NCBI GenBank assembly: GCA_035280425.1
Contig: DATEFW010000003.1
Location: forward strand, 51,431 to 115,430
From: QHXW01 sp035280425
GTDB taxonomy: Bacteria > Acidobacteriota > Terriglobia > Bryobacterales > Bryobacteraceae
Reading direction: 5' to 3'
DNA length: 64,000 nt
The notes below the pieces were generated by a model, which did no database searches, was not told the origin of the DNA, and saw only the letters and a program-made list of their open reading frames with translations. The position numbers and the translations under genes were made by a program. Below are positions 40,834 through 49,077 of this stretch, in pieces (positions within the stretch are counted from its first letter, which is position 1; each line of letters opens with the position of its first letter).

Positions 40834-43038
40834 AGCCAGCAGGCAGGCGGCGGCGATTCCGATCGCCGTCATGGTCGCGCCCCAGAATACGGAACCGGGC
40901 CGGTACAGCATTTCTATGCGATGCCGACCGGCACTCACTTCTACTCCACGCAGAAACGTATACGCTTCGTACACGGGCGCCGGAACGCCGTCGATGCTCG
41001 CTTTCCAGCCCGGAAAGAAGCCCTCGCCGGCAATGACCATCCCTTTGCACTGCATGTTCGCATCAATGATCACGCGATTAATTTCGCGCGCGGCCAGCGA
41101 AACCTCATCCGGACCCGCGCATGTCTCGAGCGCCGGCGGCACGCCATAAACGAATGTCCGCCGGGAAAGTTGTTCACTGGATTGCTCCAGCAGCTTAAAG
41201 ATCTCATCCTGATCGCGAACGCTCACCGCTTCATGCACGCTCCATGCTCGCGGAAATGTGCCGGGATTGGCCCAGACTTTCACCCCGCTCCTTCCAGTGA
41301 ACACATCCACCTGGCCTGAGTTAGGACGGGGCTTGGTTCCGATGTAAAAATTGATTCCAAACATCTGGCGCGCGTGCGGGTTCTCACGGATCTTTTCGAT
41401 ATTCGTCGTGAGCGAAGCGAGATACGTCTCGAAACCGTCGATGCCATACCAGTCTCCAAAGTTGTACGGGATCTCGGCGCGATCGAATTCGAGCCGGACC
41501 AAGCCCGGTTGCTCGCGGAGAAACGCGGCGATATCGGCGTGCTTGTGCAGATTATCGAGCAACGGCCAGCCCAGATCGCGCGGGGGCATCGCGTAGCCCA
41601 CCTGGCTTCCTAACTCGACGGCCGCCAGAACAACCGTGAGCGTCGCTCCCGCCGGCAGCGAAATTCTCCCGTGAGACCAGGCATAAACCAGCGCCGCCGC
41701 GAGCAGCGCGATCAGCGCTTCGAACGCGTACCGGCCGAGTTGCACAGGGTTCTCGATCTTCAGCGCCCGAAAGACGAACACGTAAGCCAGAATCGACATG
41801 CCGGCTGAAAACAGAAACACCGTCAGCCGGCGGATCCAAGTATTCCGTTCGCGCTCCGCGTCGGCGAGGAAATGATCCAGACCGTAAGCGGCGAGCACAC
41901 AGAGCGCCAGGTTGTAGATCAATATGGCCATGGCCGGCGTGCGTGCCTTTTCCACTCCCGGGATGAGCGCGTACGCAATGCCCTCGACCGGCGAGTGTCC
42001 TCCGCACGCGAACAGCAGACCGCCCAGACCGACAGCCGAGAAGATGCGTACCAATCGCTCCCGCCACGCGCCGGTCACCGCAAGGAACGCCAGCGACACA
42101 ATCACCAGCCCCATGTACGCGCTGCCCTCGAAGCCGGGCAGAATCACGCCTGCCAGCCATTGCGGATCGAAGCTGAACGTGACATGAACGTTGTAAGGCA
42201 CCCGTTCGCTCCACGTCAGAGGATGAGAAGCACCCACCCAGCGCAGCGCCAGGCGCCCGTACTCGAGCGCCGGCAGCAGTTGGAATCCCGATGTGAGCAC
42301 GGCAAAGAGCGCAAACAAGCCGAGACAGATGCCGGCGGCACGCGGGCGCACGGAATGGCGCGCCATCACCAGGTGATAGATCCACAATCCGCCAAGGGCC
42401 AAGCCGGCAAAAACCGGAACCTGGTGGTGCCCGCTCAATAGAGAAACGCCGAGAAACATTCCCGATATACCGGCGTTCACCATGGGTTTCTCACCCCGCA
42501 ACATGCGCAGGAAAAACAGCAGCACGAGCGGCAGCCACACCGCGCCGTTCAACATCTGCGGCCAGTCGATAGCCCCGAAAAAGCCGGCGATCCCGAAGGC
42601 TAGCGATCCGAGCAGGGAAGCAGGGAAGCTGCGATTCAAATCGCGCAGCAGCAGAAAACAGAACAGCGCTCCCATATAGTGAATAAGAACGAAATACCAG
42701 TTCACAAACGTCTGGTTGATTTCGCCGTGCTTGAGCGGCAGAAGAAACAGAATCCAGTCAAGCGGATAAGCTGCCCCGGTGATCACCTGTCCGATGACGG
42801 TCTGGCCGCCCCACTCGTGCGGGTCCCAGAGCGGGAAGTGCCCGCTATGCCACGCCTTCGCCTGGAACTGATACCACGGCAACACCTGGTTGGCAAAATC
42901 CACGCTTTCGAGCCACGAATACTGCTTGGTGAAGGTGAGCTTCCAGAACAGGCAGAGGAAAATGAGGGCGAGCAGCGCCGGTCCCTTCACCTTCTGAGCA
43001 CGCGTAATCCTGTCCTGCGTGTTTCCCGGCGCGCTCAT
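40816..43038 (-). CDS. YfhO-family polytopic membrane protein
   Basis: About 740 residues with a dozen or more membrane helices, typical of GT-C-fold glycosyltransferases of the YfhO type. Characteristic early segments are WLESVDFANQVLPWYQFQAKAWHSGHFPLWDPHEWGGQTVIGQ, where the acidic residues face outside and mark the GT-C active loop. The C-terminal GEGFFPGWKASIDGVPAPVYEAYTFLRGVEV is also standard. YfhO relatives glycosylate lipoteichoic acid or glycolipids; the donor is unknown here. The ATG at 43038 (MSAPGNTQDR) is preferred over an open frame running to 43128, which adds 30 unstructured residues. Confidence 0.87.
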   Translation of the reverse strand: MSAPGNTQDRITRAQKVKGPALLALIFLCLFWKLTFTKQYSWLESVDFANQVLPWYQFQAKAWHSGHFPLWDPHEWGGQTVIGQVITGAAYPLDWILFLLPLKHGEINQTFVNWYFVLIHYMGALFCFLLLRDLNRSFPASLLGSLAFGIAGFFGAIDWPQMLNGAVWLPLVLLFFLRMLRGEKPMVNAGISGMFLGVSLLSGHHQVPVFAGLALGGLWIYHLVMARHSVRPRAAGICLGLFALFAVLTSGFQLLPALEYGRLALRWVGASHPLTWSERVPYNVHVTFSFDPQWLAGVILPGFEGSAYMGLVIVSLAFLAVTGAWRERLVRIFSAVGLGGLLFACGGHSPVEGIAYALIPGVEKARTPAMAILIYNLALCVLAAYGLDHFLADAERERNTWIRRLTVFLFSAGMSILAYVFVFRALKIENPVQLGRYAFEALIALLAAALVYAWSHGRISLPAGATLTVVLAAVELGSQVGYAMPPRDLGWPLLDNLHKHADIAAFLREQPGLVRLEFDRAEIPYNFGDWYGIDGFETYLASLTTNIEKIRENPHARQMFGINFYIGTKPRPNSGQVDVFTGRSGVKVWANPGTFPRAWSVHEAVSVRDQDEIFKLLEQSSEQLSRRTFVYGVPPALETCAGPDEVSLAAREINRVIIDANMQCKGMVIAGEGFFPGWKASIDGVPAPVYEAYTFLRGVEVSAGRHRIEMLYRPGSVFWGATMTAIGIAAACLLALFGKS

Positions 43039-43206
43039 CGGCTGCCATGATATCGCGGCAGTCGATGGCCTTGCAGTGCTCCAGTTCGAGCGCTGGTGGT
43101 GGTTTTCGGCCAGCGAGTAAAACAGCATTCAGCTAGCAACCAGCAGAAAGTAGATGACTTACAAACTGGCACGGGACTTGCCCTGTTGAGCGTGGGTAAT
43201 TGGGCC

Positions 43207-45672
43207 ATGCGACTTACCAAATATTTCGCCATAGCAGGCGCATTCATCATTGCCGGTTCGCTCATGCCGCTCTCCGCCCAGGAACCGTCCGGGGAAGCCG
43301 ACCACGGCGTCGCCCGCCTGAGCACGTTTGCGGGGGATGTCACGATCCAGCGCGCGGATTCGGGCGAAACTACGGCTGCGGCAGTCAACGCGCCGATGGT
43401 CGCCGGGGACACGATTACGACGGACGCCGGTTCGCGCGCCGAGGTGCAGTTGGACGATGCCAACGTCGTGCGGCTGGGCGATAATTCCGCAGTCCGTTTG
43501 ACGGAACTGACTTCCGGCCGCTATCAACTCGAAGTGGCGCACGGCACCGTGATGTATAGCGTGGTGCGCGATTCGCGCGTGCAGGCCGAAATCAGCACGC
43601 CGCTCATGTCTGTGCGGCCGCTGCAACGCGGCGCCTTTCGCATTTCCGTCTTCGACGACGGCCGCGTGGAAGTCACGCCACGTGTGGGCGAGGCCGAGAT
43701 CTATACGCCGCGCGGAGTGGAAACGCTGCGCGCCGGCAACACCATGATGGTCCAGGGAAGCCCTTCCGATCCCGAATTCCAGATCGTCCGCTCGATTCAG
43801 CAGGATGAATTCGACCGCTGGAATGCAGACCGTGACCGCGATCTAAGCCAAGCGCGCAGCTATCAATATGTGAATCCAGGAGTTTCCGGCGCGGCGGATC
43901 TTGACTCCTATGGCCGCTGGGTGGATATGCCGCAGTATGGCCGCGTCTGGAGTCCGTCCGTCGGACCGGATTGGGCGCCGTACAGCAATGGCCGGTGGGT
44001 CTGGACCGATTGGTATGGCTGGACTTGGGTCGATTACGATCCCTGGGGCTGGGCGCCGTTCCATTATGGTCGCTGGTTCTGGGGCGCGGGATACGGCTGG
44101 TGCTGGTACCCCGGGCCGTATTACGCCCGGCCATATTGGAGCCCCGCACTGGTGGCGTTTTTCGGTTTTGGCGGATTTCACGTCGGGCTGGGCTTCGGCG
44201 GCCCTGGTTTCGGATGGGTCCCACTGGCGCCTTTCGAGGCCTGCCACCCCTGGTGGGGGCGCGGTTTCTACGGCGGCTATCGTAATCATAATGTATTAGT
44301 TAACAACATAAATGTTGTGAACAACGTGAACATCACCAACATCTACCGCAATGCGCGCGTGCGGAATGGCGTATCGGTGGTGAACGCAGGCGATTTCGCC
44401 AACGGCCGCTTCGGCAACCGGTTGCAGGTGTCTGGCCAGCAGCTCCGTCAGGCCAGCCTGGTGCGAGGGCAGGTACCGATCGCTCCGAACTCATCTAGCC
44501 TGAGGTTCTCGGACCGGGCGGCGACGGCAATGCCGCGCAACAATGCATTCAATCGTCAGTTCTTCAGCCACAACCAGCCGCAGCAGATGAATCGCGTACC
44601 ATTCGCGCAGCAGCAGCGGAGCCTCGCACAGGTCAACCGCCAGGCGATCATGCCACGGAATGGTGTAAATGAGGGACAATTCGGCGGCCGGCAGGGAAGT
44701 GTCGGTGCCGGAAATATGCCGCGCAATGCAGCCATGGCGCCGCAGCGCGGAATTGACACGGCCCAGGCGGGGCGTACCACCGGACCGGTGGATTCGATGC
44801 GCGCGCGGCCGTCGACTTCGCCGAATGAAAGAGGCGGCTGGAGCAGGTTTGGATCCGCGCCTGCGGACCGTCCTGCCGCCGGAGTCAATAGCCGGGCCGA
44901 AATGCCACGCAATGAGGCGATGCGTCCCGGGGCCGGGACGGCACAACCGCAGCGGAACGCTGCGCCGGTGGATTCAATGCGTGGACGCCCATCGACGGCA
45001 CCTGCCGACAGTAGCTGGCGGCGATTTGGAGCGGCGCCCAACGCGGGGGCGGCGGCCAACAGCCGGGCCGAAATGCCGCGCAATGAGGCCGCGCCACGCA
45101 GTCAGGCGATGCCGCGCAGCGTGACACCAAACACTAACAACGGATCGCAATGGCGGCGCTTCGGCGAGCCAGGGCCTCGCGCGAGCGCACCGTCATCCGG
45201 CGGGTGGCGGCAACCGGGTGACCGGCCGGGCAGTTCGTATTCGCCGCGTAGCGGATCGTCAGGGGCCCAGCGGTATCAAGCCCCGCCATCCGGGTCATAC
45301 CAACGGTTCTCAACTCCGGCGGACCGCGGCGGATCGCAGGCGTATCCGCGTTCCGAGCCGCGTTACAGCAGCCCGAGTTATCAAAGCCCGCGTTCGTACC
45401 GTCCGCTGCAGATTTCGCCGCCGATCGTTCGGGAGCGTTCGGCGCCCAGCTACTCGCCGCGGTCTAGCGGAGGCGGAGGGTTCGGAGGCGGCGGCCGTGT
45501 CCAATCCGCGCCGCGAAGTTATGGCGGTGGAAATTACGGCGGTGGCGGAAGCCGGGGGTCATACAGCGGTGGCGGCGGGCGCAGTTCATCCGGCGGAGGT
45601 GGCGGCGGGCACAGTTTCGGAGGCGGCGGCCATAGCTCCGGTGGATCCGGTGGCCACGGGAACCGCCGCTAA
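43207..45672 (+). CDS. FecR-domain/DUF6600 exported protein with Gly/Ser-rich tail
   Basis: An exported protein of 821 residues (MRLTKYFAIAGAFIIAGSLMPLSA). Residues 33-190 are a FecR-like beta sandwich (VARLSTFAGDVTIQRADSGE, RVEVTPRVGEAEIYTPRGVETLRAG). A Trp/Tyr-rich DUF6600 region follows (SPSVGPDWAPYSNGRWVWTD, YGWTWVDYDPWGWAPFHYG). The remaining 400 residues are low-complexity, containing repeated PVDSMRxRPSTxP and NSRAEMPRNEA units, then a final Gly/Ser-rich stretch. The tail looks disordered or surface-exposed. The ATG at 43207 begins the signal peptide and is favoured over an open frame from 43096. Role unknown; surface or biofilm matrix is a guess. Confidence 0.87.
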   Translation: MRLTKYFAIAGAFIIAGSLMPLSAQEPSGEADHGVARLSTFAGDVTIQRADSGETTAAAVNAPMVAGDTITTDAGSRAEVQLDDANVVRLGDNSAVRLTELTSGRYQLEVAHGTVMYSVVRDSRVQAEISTPLMSVRPLQRGAFRISVFDDGRVEVTPRVGEAEIYTPRGVETLRAGNTMMVQGSPSDPEFQIVRSIQQDEFDRWNADRDRDLSQARSYQYVNPGVSGAADLDSYGRWVDMPQYGRVWSPSVGPDWAPYSNGRWVWTDWYGWTWVDYDPWGWAPFHYGRWFWGAGYGWCWYPGPYYARPYWSPALVAFFGFGGFHVGLGFGGPGFGWVPLAPFEACHPWWGRGFYGGYRNHNVLVNNINVVNNVNITNIYRNARVRNGVSVVNAGDFANGRFGNRLQVSGQQLRQASLVRGQVPIAPNSSSLRFSDRAATAMPRNNAFNRQFFSHNQPQQMNRVPFAQQQRSLAQVNRQAIMPRNGVNEGQFGGRQGSVGAGNMPRNAAMAPQRGIDTAQAGRTTGPVDSMRARPSTSPNERGGWSRFGSAPADRPAAGVNSRAEMPRNEAMRPGAGTAQPQRNAAPVDSMRGRPSTAPADSSWRRFGAAPNAGAAANSRAEMPRNEAAPRSQAMPRSVTPNTNNGSQWRRFGEPGPRASAPSSGGWRQPGDRPGSSYSPRSGSSGAQRYQAPPSGSYQRFSTPADRGGSQAYPRSEPRYSSPSYQSPRSYRPLQISPPIVRERSAPSYSPRSSGGGGFGGGGRVQSAPRSYGGGNYGGGGSRGSYSGGGGRSSSGGGGGGHSFGGGGHSSGGSGGHGNRR

Positions 45673-45706
45673 ATCAGAGTTCCAACGGCCATCAGTTTCT
45701 TCCCTT

Positions 45707-45745
45707 GGCCCGCCCGCGTAAAAACCGGGCGGGCCTCTTTTTTTT
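45707..45745 (+). terminator. Intrinsic terminator of the FecR/DUF6600 gene
   Basis: GGCCCGCCCG (45707-45716) pairs perfectly with CGGGCGGGCC (45726-45735) around a nine-base loop. It is followed by eight T residues (45738-45745), the strongest intrinsic terminator in the window. Confidence 0.93.
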
Positions 45746-45783
45746 CAGGTATCGCAAATCACAAAATCAGATCACCAAGAATG

Positions 45784-45813
45784 TTGCTGAAAATACTCTC
45801 CGGGCTGTATAAG
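45784..45813 (+). promoter_or_regulatory. Promoter-like pair before the small exported protein
   Basis: TTGCTG (45784-45789) and TATAAG (45808-45813) with 18-base spacing lie just after the terminator. The predicted 5' UTR to the ATG at 45875 is about 55 bases. Confidence 0.5.
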
Positions 45814-45874
45814 CCGGCAAGGCCGGAGCTGCATCTTATGACCGTAGGAACATTTCCAAAGGAGCATAGCCTTG

Positions 45875-46189
45875 ATGAGCAACAAACTGGTGTTTCTGGC
45901 GCTGTTCGGCGCAGCATTGGCGGGCGCCAAAACTTATGACATCACACTTCCGGAGTCGTCCGTGGTCGAAAATGTCCCACTACGGCAGGGAGACTACAGC
46001 TTGAAGGTCAACGGCACAAAGGTTACCTTCACCGACGAGAACGGGAAGTCTGTGGAGGCGACCGCCAAGATCGAGCAGGCCGCAAAGAAGTTCGGCGATA
46101 CCGAAGTGCAAACCAAAAAAGTGGCCGGACAGGACCAAATCATGGAGATCCGCCTTCAGGGCACACGGACGAAGCTGGACTTCAACTAA
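45875..46189 (+). CDS. Small exported hypothetical protein
   Basis: About 104 residues. A signal peptide (MSNKLVFLALFGAALAGAK) is followed by a compact beta-rich domain (TYDITLPESSVVENVPLRQGDYSLKVNGTKVTFTDENGKSVEATAKIE). This layout is frequent in acidobacterial small secreted proteins of unknown function. The ATG at 45875 is preferred to a TTG one codon earlier; GGAG lies at 45861-45864. It has its own predicted promoter after a strong terminator, so it is an independent unit. Confidence 0.78.
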   Translation: MSNKLVFLALFGAALAGAKTYDITLPESSVVENVPLRQGDYSLKVNGTKVTFTDENGKSVEATAKIEQAAKKFGDTEVQTKKVAGQDQIMEIRLQGTRTKLDFN

Positions 46190-46190
46190 A

Positions 46191-46361
46191 CTGAAGGAGA
46201 ATTATCTCGCGGAGTTAGCCCTGGCATCGCTGAAACGCTACGGCGGCCGGCCCGATCTGCTGCTCAAGGAGTGTCGGTGGCGGGACTACAGGCGCCTGGC
46301 CCGGGCTCAAGCCGATTCGAAGGCGGCCTCGGAAAGCGGCAATCGGACCGAAGCTGAATAG
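46191..46361 (+). other. Open frame of 56 codons without a canonical start
   Basis: One base after the preceding stop, a frame reads NYLAELALASLKRYGGRPDLLLKECRWRDYR and ends at TAG 46359-46361. Its amino-acid make-up resembles real protein, but it has no ATG, GTG or TTG; it would need CTG at 46191. It could be a rare-start small gene or a remnant. GAAGGAGAA at its beginning is a Shine-Dalgarno-like string but lies inside the frame. Confidence 0.3.
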
Positions 46362-46395
46362 CCCTTTGCAGTAACAGGTGCGGAGCGCGCCAGCG

Positions 46396-46764
46396 TCACT
46401 GCGCCTTGCTCTCGCCCTCGCTCGCGGGCGGGCCGAAGCCGAAGCGTCTGCGTATGGCTTCGCGGAATCGTTCCCGTTCCTCAGGGCTCATGCGCTCCAT
46501 GCGGCCCGCCATCCGGTCCACCATCCGATCGGACATGCGATGGCGCATTCTGGAGCGGCCGCCACCGCGGCCTCCCAGACCGCCGAACAGAATCCGGCAC
46601 AGCACGAGAATCGCGAGACCTTGCCAGAGCGTAATCTGGCGCCAGCCAAACAGCGTGGGCGTCAGCCAGTTCCATAGTTGCTGCACGATGAAGCCGCCGA
46701 GGGCGATGAAGCCGATCAGCGCCAGAATCGCCAGCGGCGCGAGCCAAATCCATTTCTTTCTCAT
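46396..46764 (-). CDS. Small membrane protein with basic Arg/Met-rich tail
   Basis: A 122-residue protein. Two membrane helices (WIWLAPLAILALIGFIALGGFIV and LWQGLAILVLCRILFG) are followed by GGLGGRGGGR and a tail rich in R and M (RMRHRMSDRMVDRMAGRMERMSPEERERFREAIRRRFGF). The tail resembles the helical hairpins of periplasmic metal-sensor (CnrX/CpxP-like) proteins, but this is weak. It lies 10 bases after the ECF sigma gene on the same strand, where anti-sigma or sensor partners are often found. Whether it controls the sigma factor is inference. Confidence 0.7.
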   Translation of the reverse strand: MRKKWIWLAPLAILALIGFIALGGFIVQQLWNWLTPTLFGWRQITLWQGLAILVLCRILFGGLGGRGGGRSRMRHRMSDRMVDRMAGRMERMSPEERERFREAIRRRFGFGPPASEGESKAQ

Positions 46765-46774
46765 GTTCGGTTCC

Positions 46775-47359
46775 TCATGCTTTCGTCAATTCGTCGTAAA
46801 TGTTTTGGAGGCGCGCGCGCAGGCGCCGTACCGCGTAGTGTTTGCGCGAGAGCAGGGTGTTCACGCTCAGACCGGTTTCCCCAGAGATCTCTTTGAAGCT
46901 GCGGCCTTCAAGCTCATGCGCAATGAACACCGCGCGTTGCTCCTTCGGCAGTTCGGCCACCGCCGCTTCGAGCTCGTCGAGCAGCATGTGGCGCAGGTAC
47001 AGCGCTTCCGGGCCGGCATCGTGTGAAGGCAGCAGGTCCTCGAACGGCACCAGCTCGCCGTCTTCGTCGGCCACCGAAATTTCGCTGAAGCTCTCGGGCT
47101 TCTTCTTGCGGAACAGGTCGGTGATGCGGTTGCGCGCCACGCGAAACAGCCAGCCGGCGACGTGATCGATGGGCATGAGCAGGCGATTGGCTTCCACCAG
47201 CTCGTAGAAAACGTCCTGCAAGATGTCTTCGGCGTCGCCGGGATCCGGCACGCGGCGGCGAATAAAATTCCAGAGGCGCGACCGCTCGCGTGTAACCACG
47301 TCGGAGATGCGCCGGACCTCGCCGCGTGCCATCAGCTCCACACTCGCCGCGCCATTCAC
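46775..47359 (-). CDS. ECF-type RNA polymerase sigma factor
   Basis: A 194-residue sigma-70-family protein with regions 2 and 4 only. Region 2 is RERSRLWNFIRRRVPDPGDAEDILQDVFYELVEA, with GWLFRVARNRITDLFRKKK for promoter melting. Region 4 is LPKEQRAVFIAHELEGRSFKEISGETGLSVNTLLSRKHYAVRRLR. The acidic linker DEDGELVPFEDLLPSHDAG is typical. Its regulon is unknown. It is followed by a small membrane protein that might hold or sense for it. The IS1-like element inserted 93 bases upstream of its start (left end at 47453) may disturb its promoter. Confidence 0.92.
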   Translation of the reverse strand: MNGAASVELMARGEVRRISDVVTRERSRLWNFIRRRVPDPGDAEDILQDVFYELVEANRLLMPIDHVAGWLFRVARNRITDLFRKKKPESFSEISVADEDGELVPFEDLLPSHDAGPEALYLRHMLLDELEAAVAELPKEQRAVFIAHELEGRSFKEISGETGLSVNTLLSRKHYAVRRLRARLQNIYDELTKA

Positions 47360-47452
47360 CTACGGTTATAGACGAATGAGGGGGAGGGGATATTGTGTCG
47401 GAGGAAGGCCGAACGTCACCGGATGAGTCAACTATATCGGCGCCCTAAAAGT

Positions 47453-47471
47453 GGTAGTGGGTCAGTTTGAA
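47453..47471 (+). repeat. Left terminal inverted repeat of the IS1-like element
   Basis: GGTAGTGGGTCAGTTTGAA, preceded by the target duplication CTAAAAGT at 47445-47452. Confidence 0.93.
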
Positions 47472-47482
47472 TTTCTTGGGCC

Positions 47483-47510
47483 TTGACTCTGGCCCTTGAC
47501 TTGCCATACT
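47483..47510 (+). promoter_or_regulatory. Promoter for the first passenger gene pair
   Basis: TTGACT (47483-47488) and CATACT (47505-47510) are separated by 16 bases, just inside the left repeat. The start codon follows nine bases after the -10, implying a leaderless transcript. Confidence 0.6.
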
Positions 47511-47519
47511 GAAGGCATC

Positions 47520-47780
47520 ATGCCTGAGCGGTCAAAGAACCCCCGCCCGCGAGATCCAAACCAACTCGCGCACCAGATCATGCTGGAGTCCACGGGCCAA
47601 GTGCCGAAGTTCGATCCCGGCCATCCAAAACCAGAGGATTCCAATAAGAATCCCGCCGCCGTCGCCTTGGGCCGACTCGGTGGCCTCAAGGGTGGCGCTG
47701 CCAGGGCCGCTGCTTTGTCCAAGCGCCAGCGGTCCCAGATTGCGGCAAGGGCAGCAAGGGCACGATGGAAGAACAAATAA
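47520..47780 (+). CDS. Small basic passenger protein (GRLGGLKGG motif)
   Basis: An 86-residue protein. The C-terminal half, AVALGRLGGLKGGAARAAALSKRQRSQIAARAARARW, is an alanine/arginine-rich helical hairpin that resembles small nucleic-acid-binding proteins. The first half (KNPRPRDPNQLAHQIMLESTGQ) is polar. The ATG at 47520 is chosen over one at 47496 because of the promoter position. It overlaps the next passenger gene by 16 bases, so the pair is translated together. Function unknown; DNA or RNA binding, or an antitoxin-like role, is inference. Confidence 0.72.
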   Translation: MPERSKNPRPRDPNQLAHQIMLESTGQVPKFDPGHPKPEDSNKNPAAVALGRLGGLKGGAARAAALSKRQRSQIAARAARARWKNK

Positions 47781-48082
47781 AAACCACGTCCGTCTATCGC
47801 ATTAGTTTGGACCTTAAGGGAGCTGAGCACAATTATCAATCGCTGTGGGATCGACTAAAAGAATTGGGGGCCATCCAAATACTACCCACGGAATGGCTGA
47901 TCTCAAAACCCAATCGCCCCTATACTCAGCTCGCCGGAGCCGTTGCGGTAAATCTTAACAAGCACCTCGTAAAAGGGGATACGCTACTCGTTCAAGAGGT
48001 CGGCAGAGACAGGGCCTCCTATAACCTCACTGCGGGGGACTTGGAGGCGATCTCTCTCATTCTCCGGGATGCCCGATTCTGA
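47765..48082 (+). CDS. Passenger protein with possible Cas2/ferredoxin-like fold
   Basis: A 105-residue protein. SVYRISLDLKGAEHNYQSLWDRLKELGAIQILPTEWLIS followed by LNKHLVKGDTLLVQEV gives a beta-alpha-beta-beta-alpha-beta order. The start strand ends in D-L, and a mid-strand W-L-I and a late D-x-LLV-x-E follow. That is the shape of Cas2/VapD-like ferredoxin folds, often found as stand-alone proteins in mobile DNA. The catalytic aspartate after strand 1 (SLDL) is present. There is no CRISPR array. Assignment is by pattern only. It overlaps the small basic passenger gene. Confidence 0.65.
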   Translation: MEEQIKTTSVYRISLDLKGAEHNYQSLWDRLKELGAIQILPTEWLISKPNRPYTQLAGAVAVNLNKHLVKGDTLLVQEVGRDRASYNLTAGDLEAISLILRDARF

Positions 48083-48100
48083 CGCTAAATCTACTTTCCT

Positions 48101-48145
48101 AGCGGTTTTGTAGAGACACACCAAAGCCGCTCGTTCCTCTTTTGT
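48101..48145 (+). terminator. Possible terminator after the passenger gene pair
   Basis: AGCGGTTTTG (48101-48110) can pair with CAAAGCCGCT (48122-48131), one pair being G-U, around an 11-base loop. A T-rich but interrupted stretch follows, so efficiency is uncertain. Confidence 0.45.
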
Positions 48146-48205
48146 TTCTGGTTCGTAATTTAAGGCGCAGTTCCGCCAAAATATTTTCAGATCTTCATTT
48201 CCTAC

Positions 48206-48234
48206 TTGACTCTTATGCTTGAGCGCTGTATAAT
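48206..48234 (+). promoter_or_regulatory. Near-consensus promoter of the transposase gene
   Basis: TTGACT (48206-48211) and TATAAT (48229-48234) with exactly 17 bases between are the best sigma-70 match in the window. The proposed ATA start codon is nine bases downstream. Confidence 0.8.
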
Positions 48235-48243
48235 TGGGTCAAG

Positions 48244-49077
48244 ATAAATCAATTAGACAGCAAGCGCCGGGCGCAGGTGGTCGCCGCCCTCGTCGAAGGC
48301 AATTCGATCCGTGCAACGGTTCGCATGACCGGCGTTGCCAAGAATACGATTGCAAAGCTGCTTATAGAACTCGGGGCGGCCTGTACGAACTACCTGGACA
48401 AGACGCTCGTAAATCTTCCGTGTAAGCGGGTGCAATGTGACGAAATCTGGACGTTCGTCGCCGCCAAGGAACGAAACGTCACCGAACGGATTAAAGAGCG
48501 CAGTCCCGGTGCCGGTGATGCCTGGACCTGGGTTGCCATGGATGCCGATACCAAGCTGGTTTGCTCCTGGATGGTCGGCCGCCGCGATTGGGCAACGGCC
48601 CAGGATTTTATCTATGATCTTCGCCCACGATTGGCTAATCGGGTTCAACTAACGACAGATGGCAACCGGCTTTACTTCTTTGCTATCACCGGAGCATTTC
48701 AGGAAGACGTGGATTACGCCGTTTTGATGAAGATCTATGGCGGAAGCTCCAGCAAAACCGCTGAAGTCCGTTACTCTCCGGCTGAATGCGTCGCCTGCGA
48801 GAAGCATCCGAAGATCGGCGATCCGGACCCCAAATACATCTCGACCAGCTACGTCGAGCGACAGAATTTGACTATGCGAATGCACATGCGCCGGTTCACG
48901 CGCCTAACGAACGCCTTCAGCAAAAAAATCGAGCATCATGTCGCATCGCTAGCGATTCACTACATGCACTACAACTTCGTCAGAATCCACCAGACGCTAC
49001 GAATCACGCCTGCGATGGCGGCGGGAATTACAGATCATGCCTGGTCGATTCAGGAGCTGGTTGCCTTGCTGGCCTGA
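48244..49077 (+). CDS. IS1-family transposase
   Basis: DDE-type transposase of about 277 residues. The N-terminal helix-turn-helix is RAQVVAALVEGNSIRATVRMTGVAKNTIAKLL. The catalytic acids are D in QCDEIWTFV, D in QLTTDGNRLYF and E in STSYVERQNLTMRMHMRRFTRLTNAF. The last segment is a hallmark of the IS1 group common in soil acidobacteria. The natural reading frame begins INQLDSKRRAQVV at ATA 48244, where relatives are expected to have ATG. A GTG at 48277 is the first canonical start and would trim 11 residues. The 3' end overlaps the convergent passenger gene by 28 bases. Confidence 0.9.
   Translation: MNQLDSKRRAQVVAALVEGNSIRATVRMTGVAKNTIAKLLIELGAACTNYLDKTLVNLPCKRVQCDEIWTFVAAKERNVTERIKERSPGAGDAWTWVAMDADTKLVCSWMVGRRDWATAQDFIYDLRPRLANRVQLTTDGNRLYFFAITGAFQEDVDYAVLMKIYGGSSSKTAEVRYSPAECVACEKHPKIGDPDPKYISTSYVERQNLTMRMHMRRFTRLTNAFSKKIEHHVASLAIHYMHYNFVRIHQTLRITPAMAAGITDHAWSIQELVALLA

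Noticed and set aside
44500..45660. CRISPR-like or tandem DNA repeat array
   Set aside because: Repeats are imperfect, in frame and encode low-complexity protein of the DUF6600 gene. There are no spacers.
47765..48082. Remnant of a CRISPR-Cas system (Cas2)
   Set aside because: No Cas1, no repeat array and the gene lies within the IS1-like element. At most the fold is Cas2-like.
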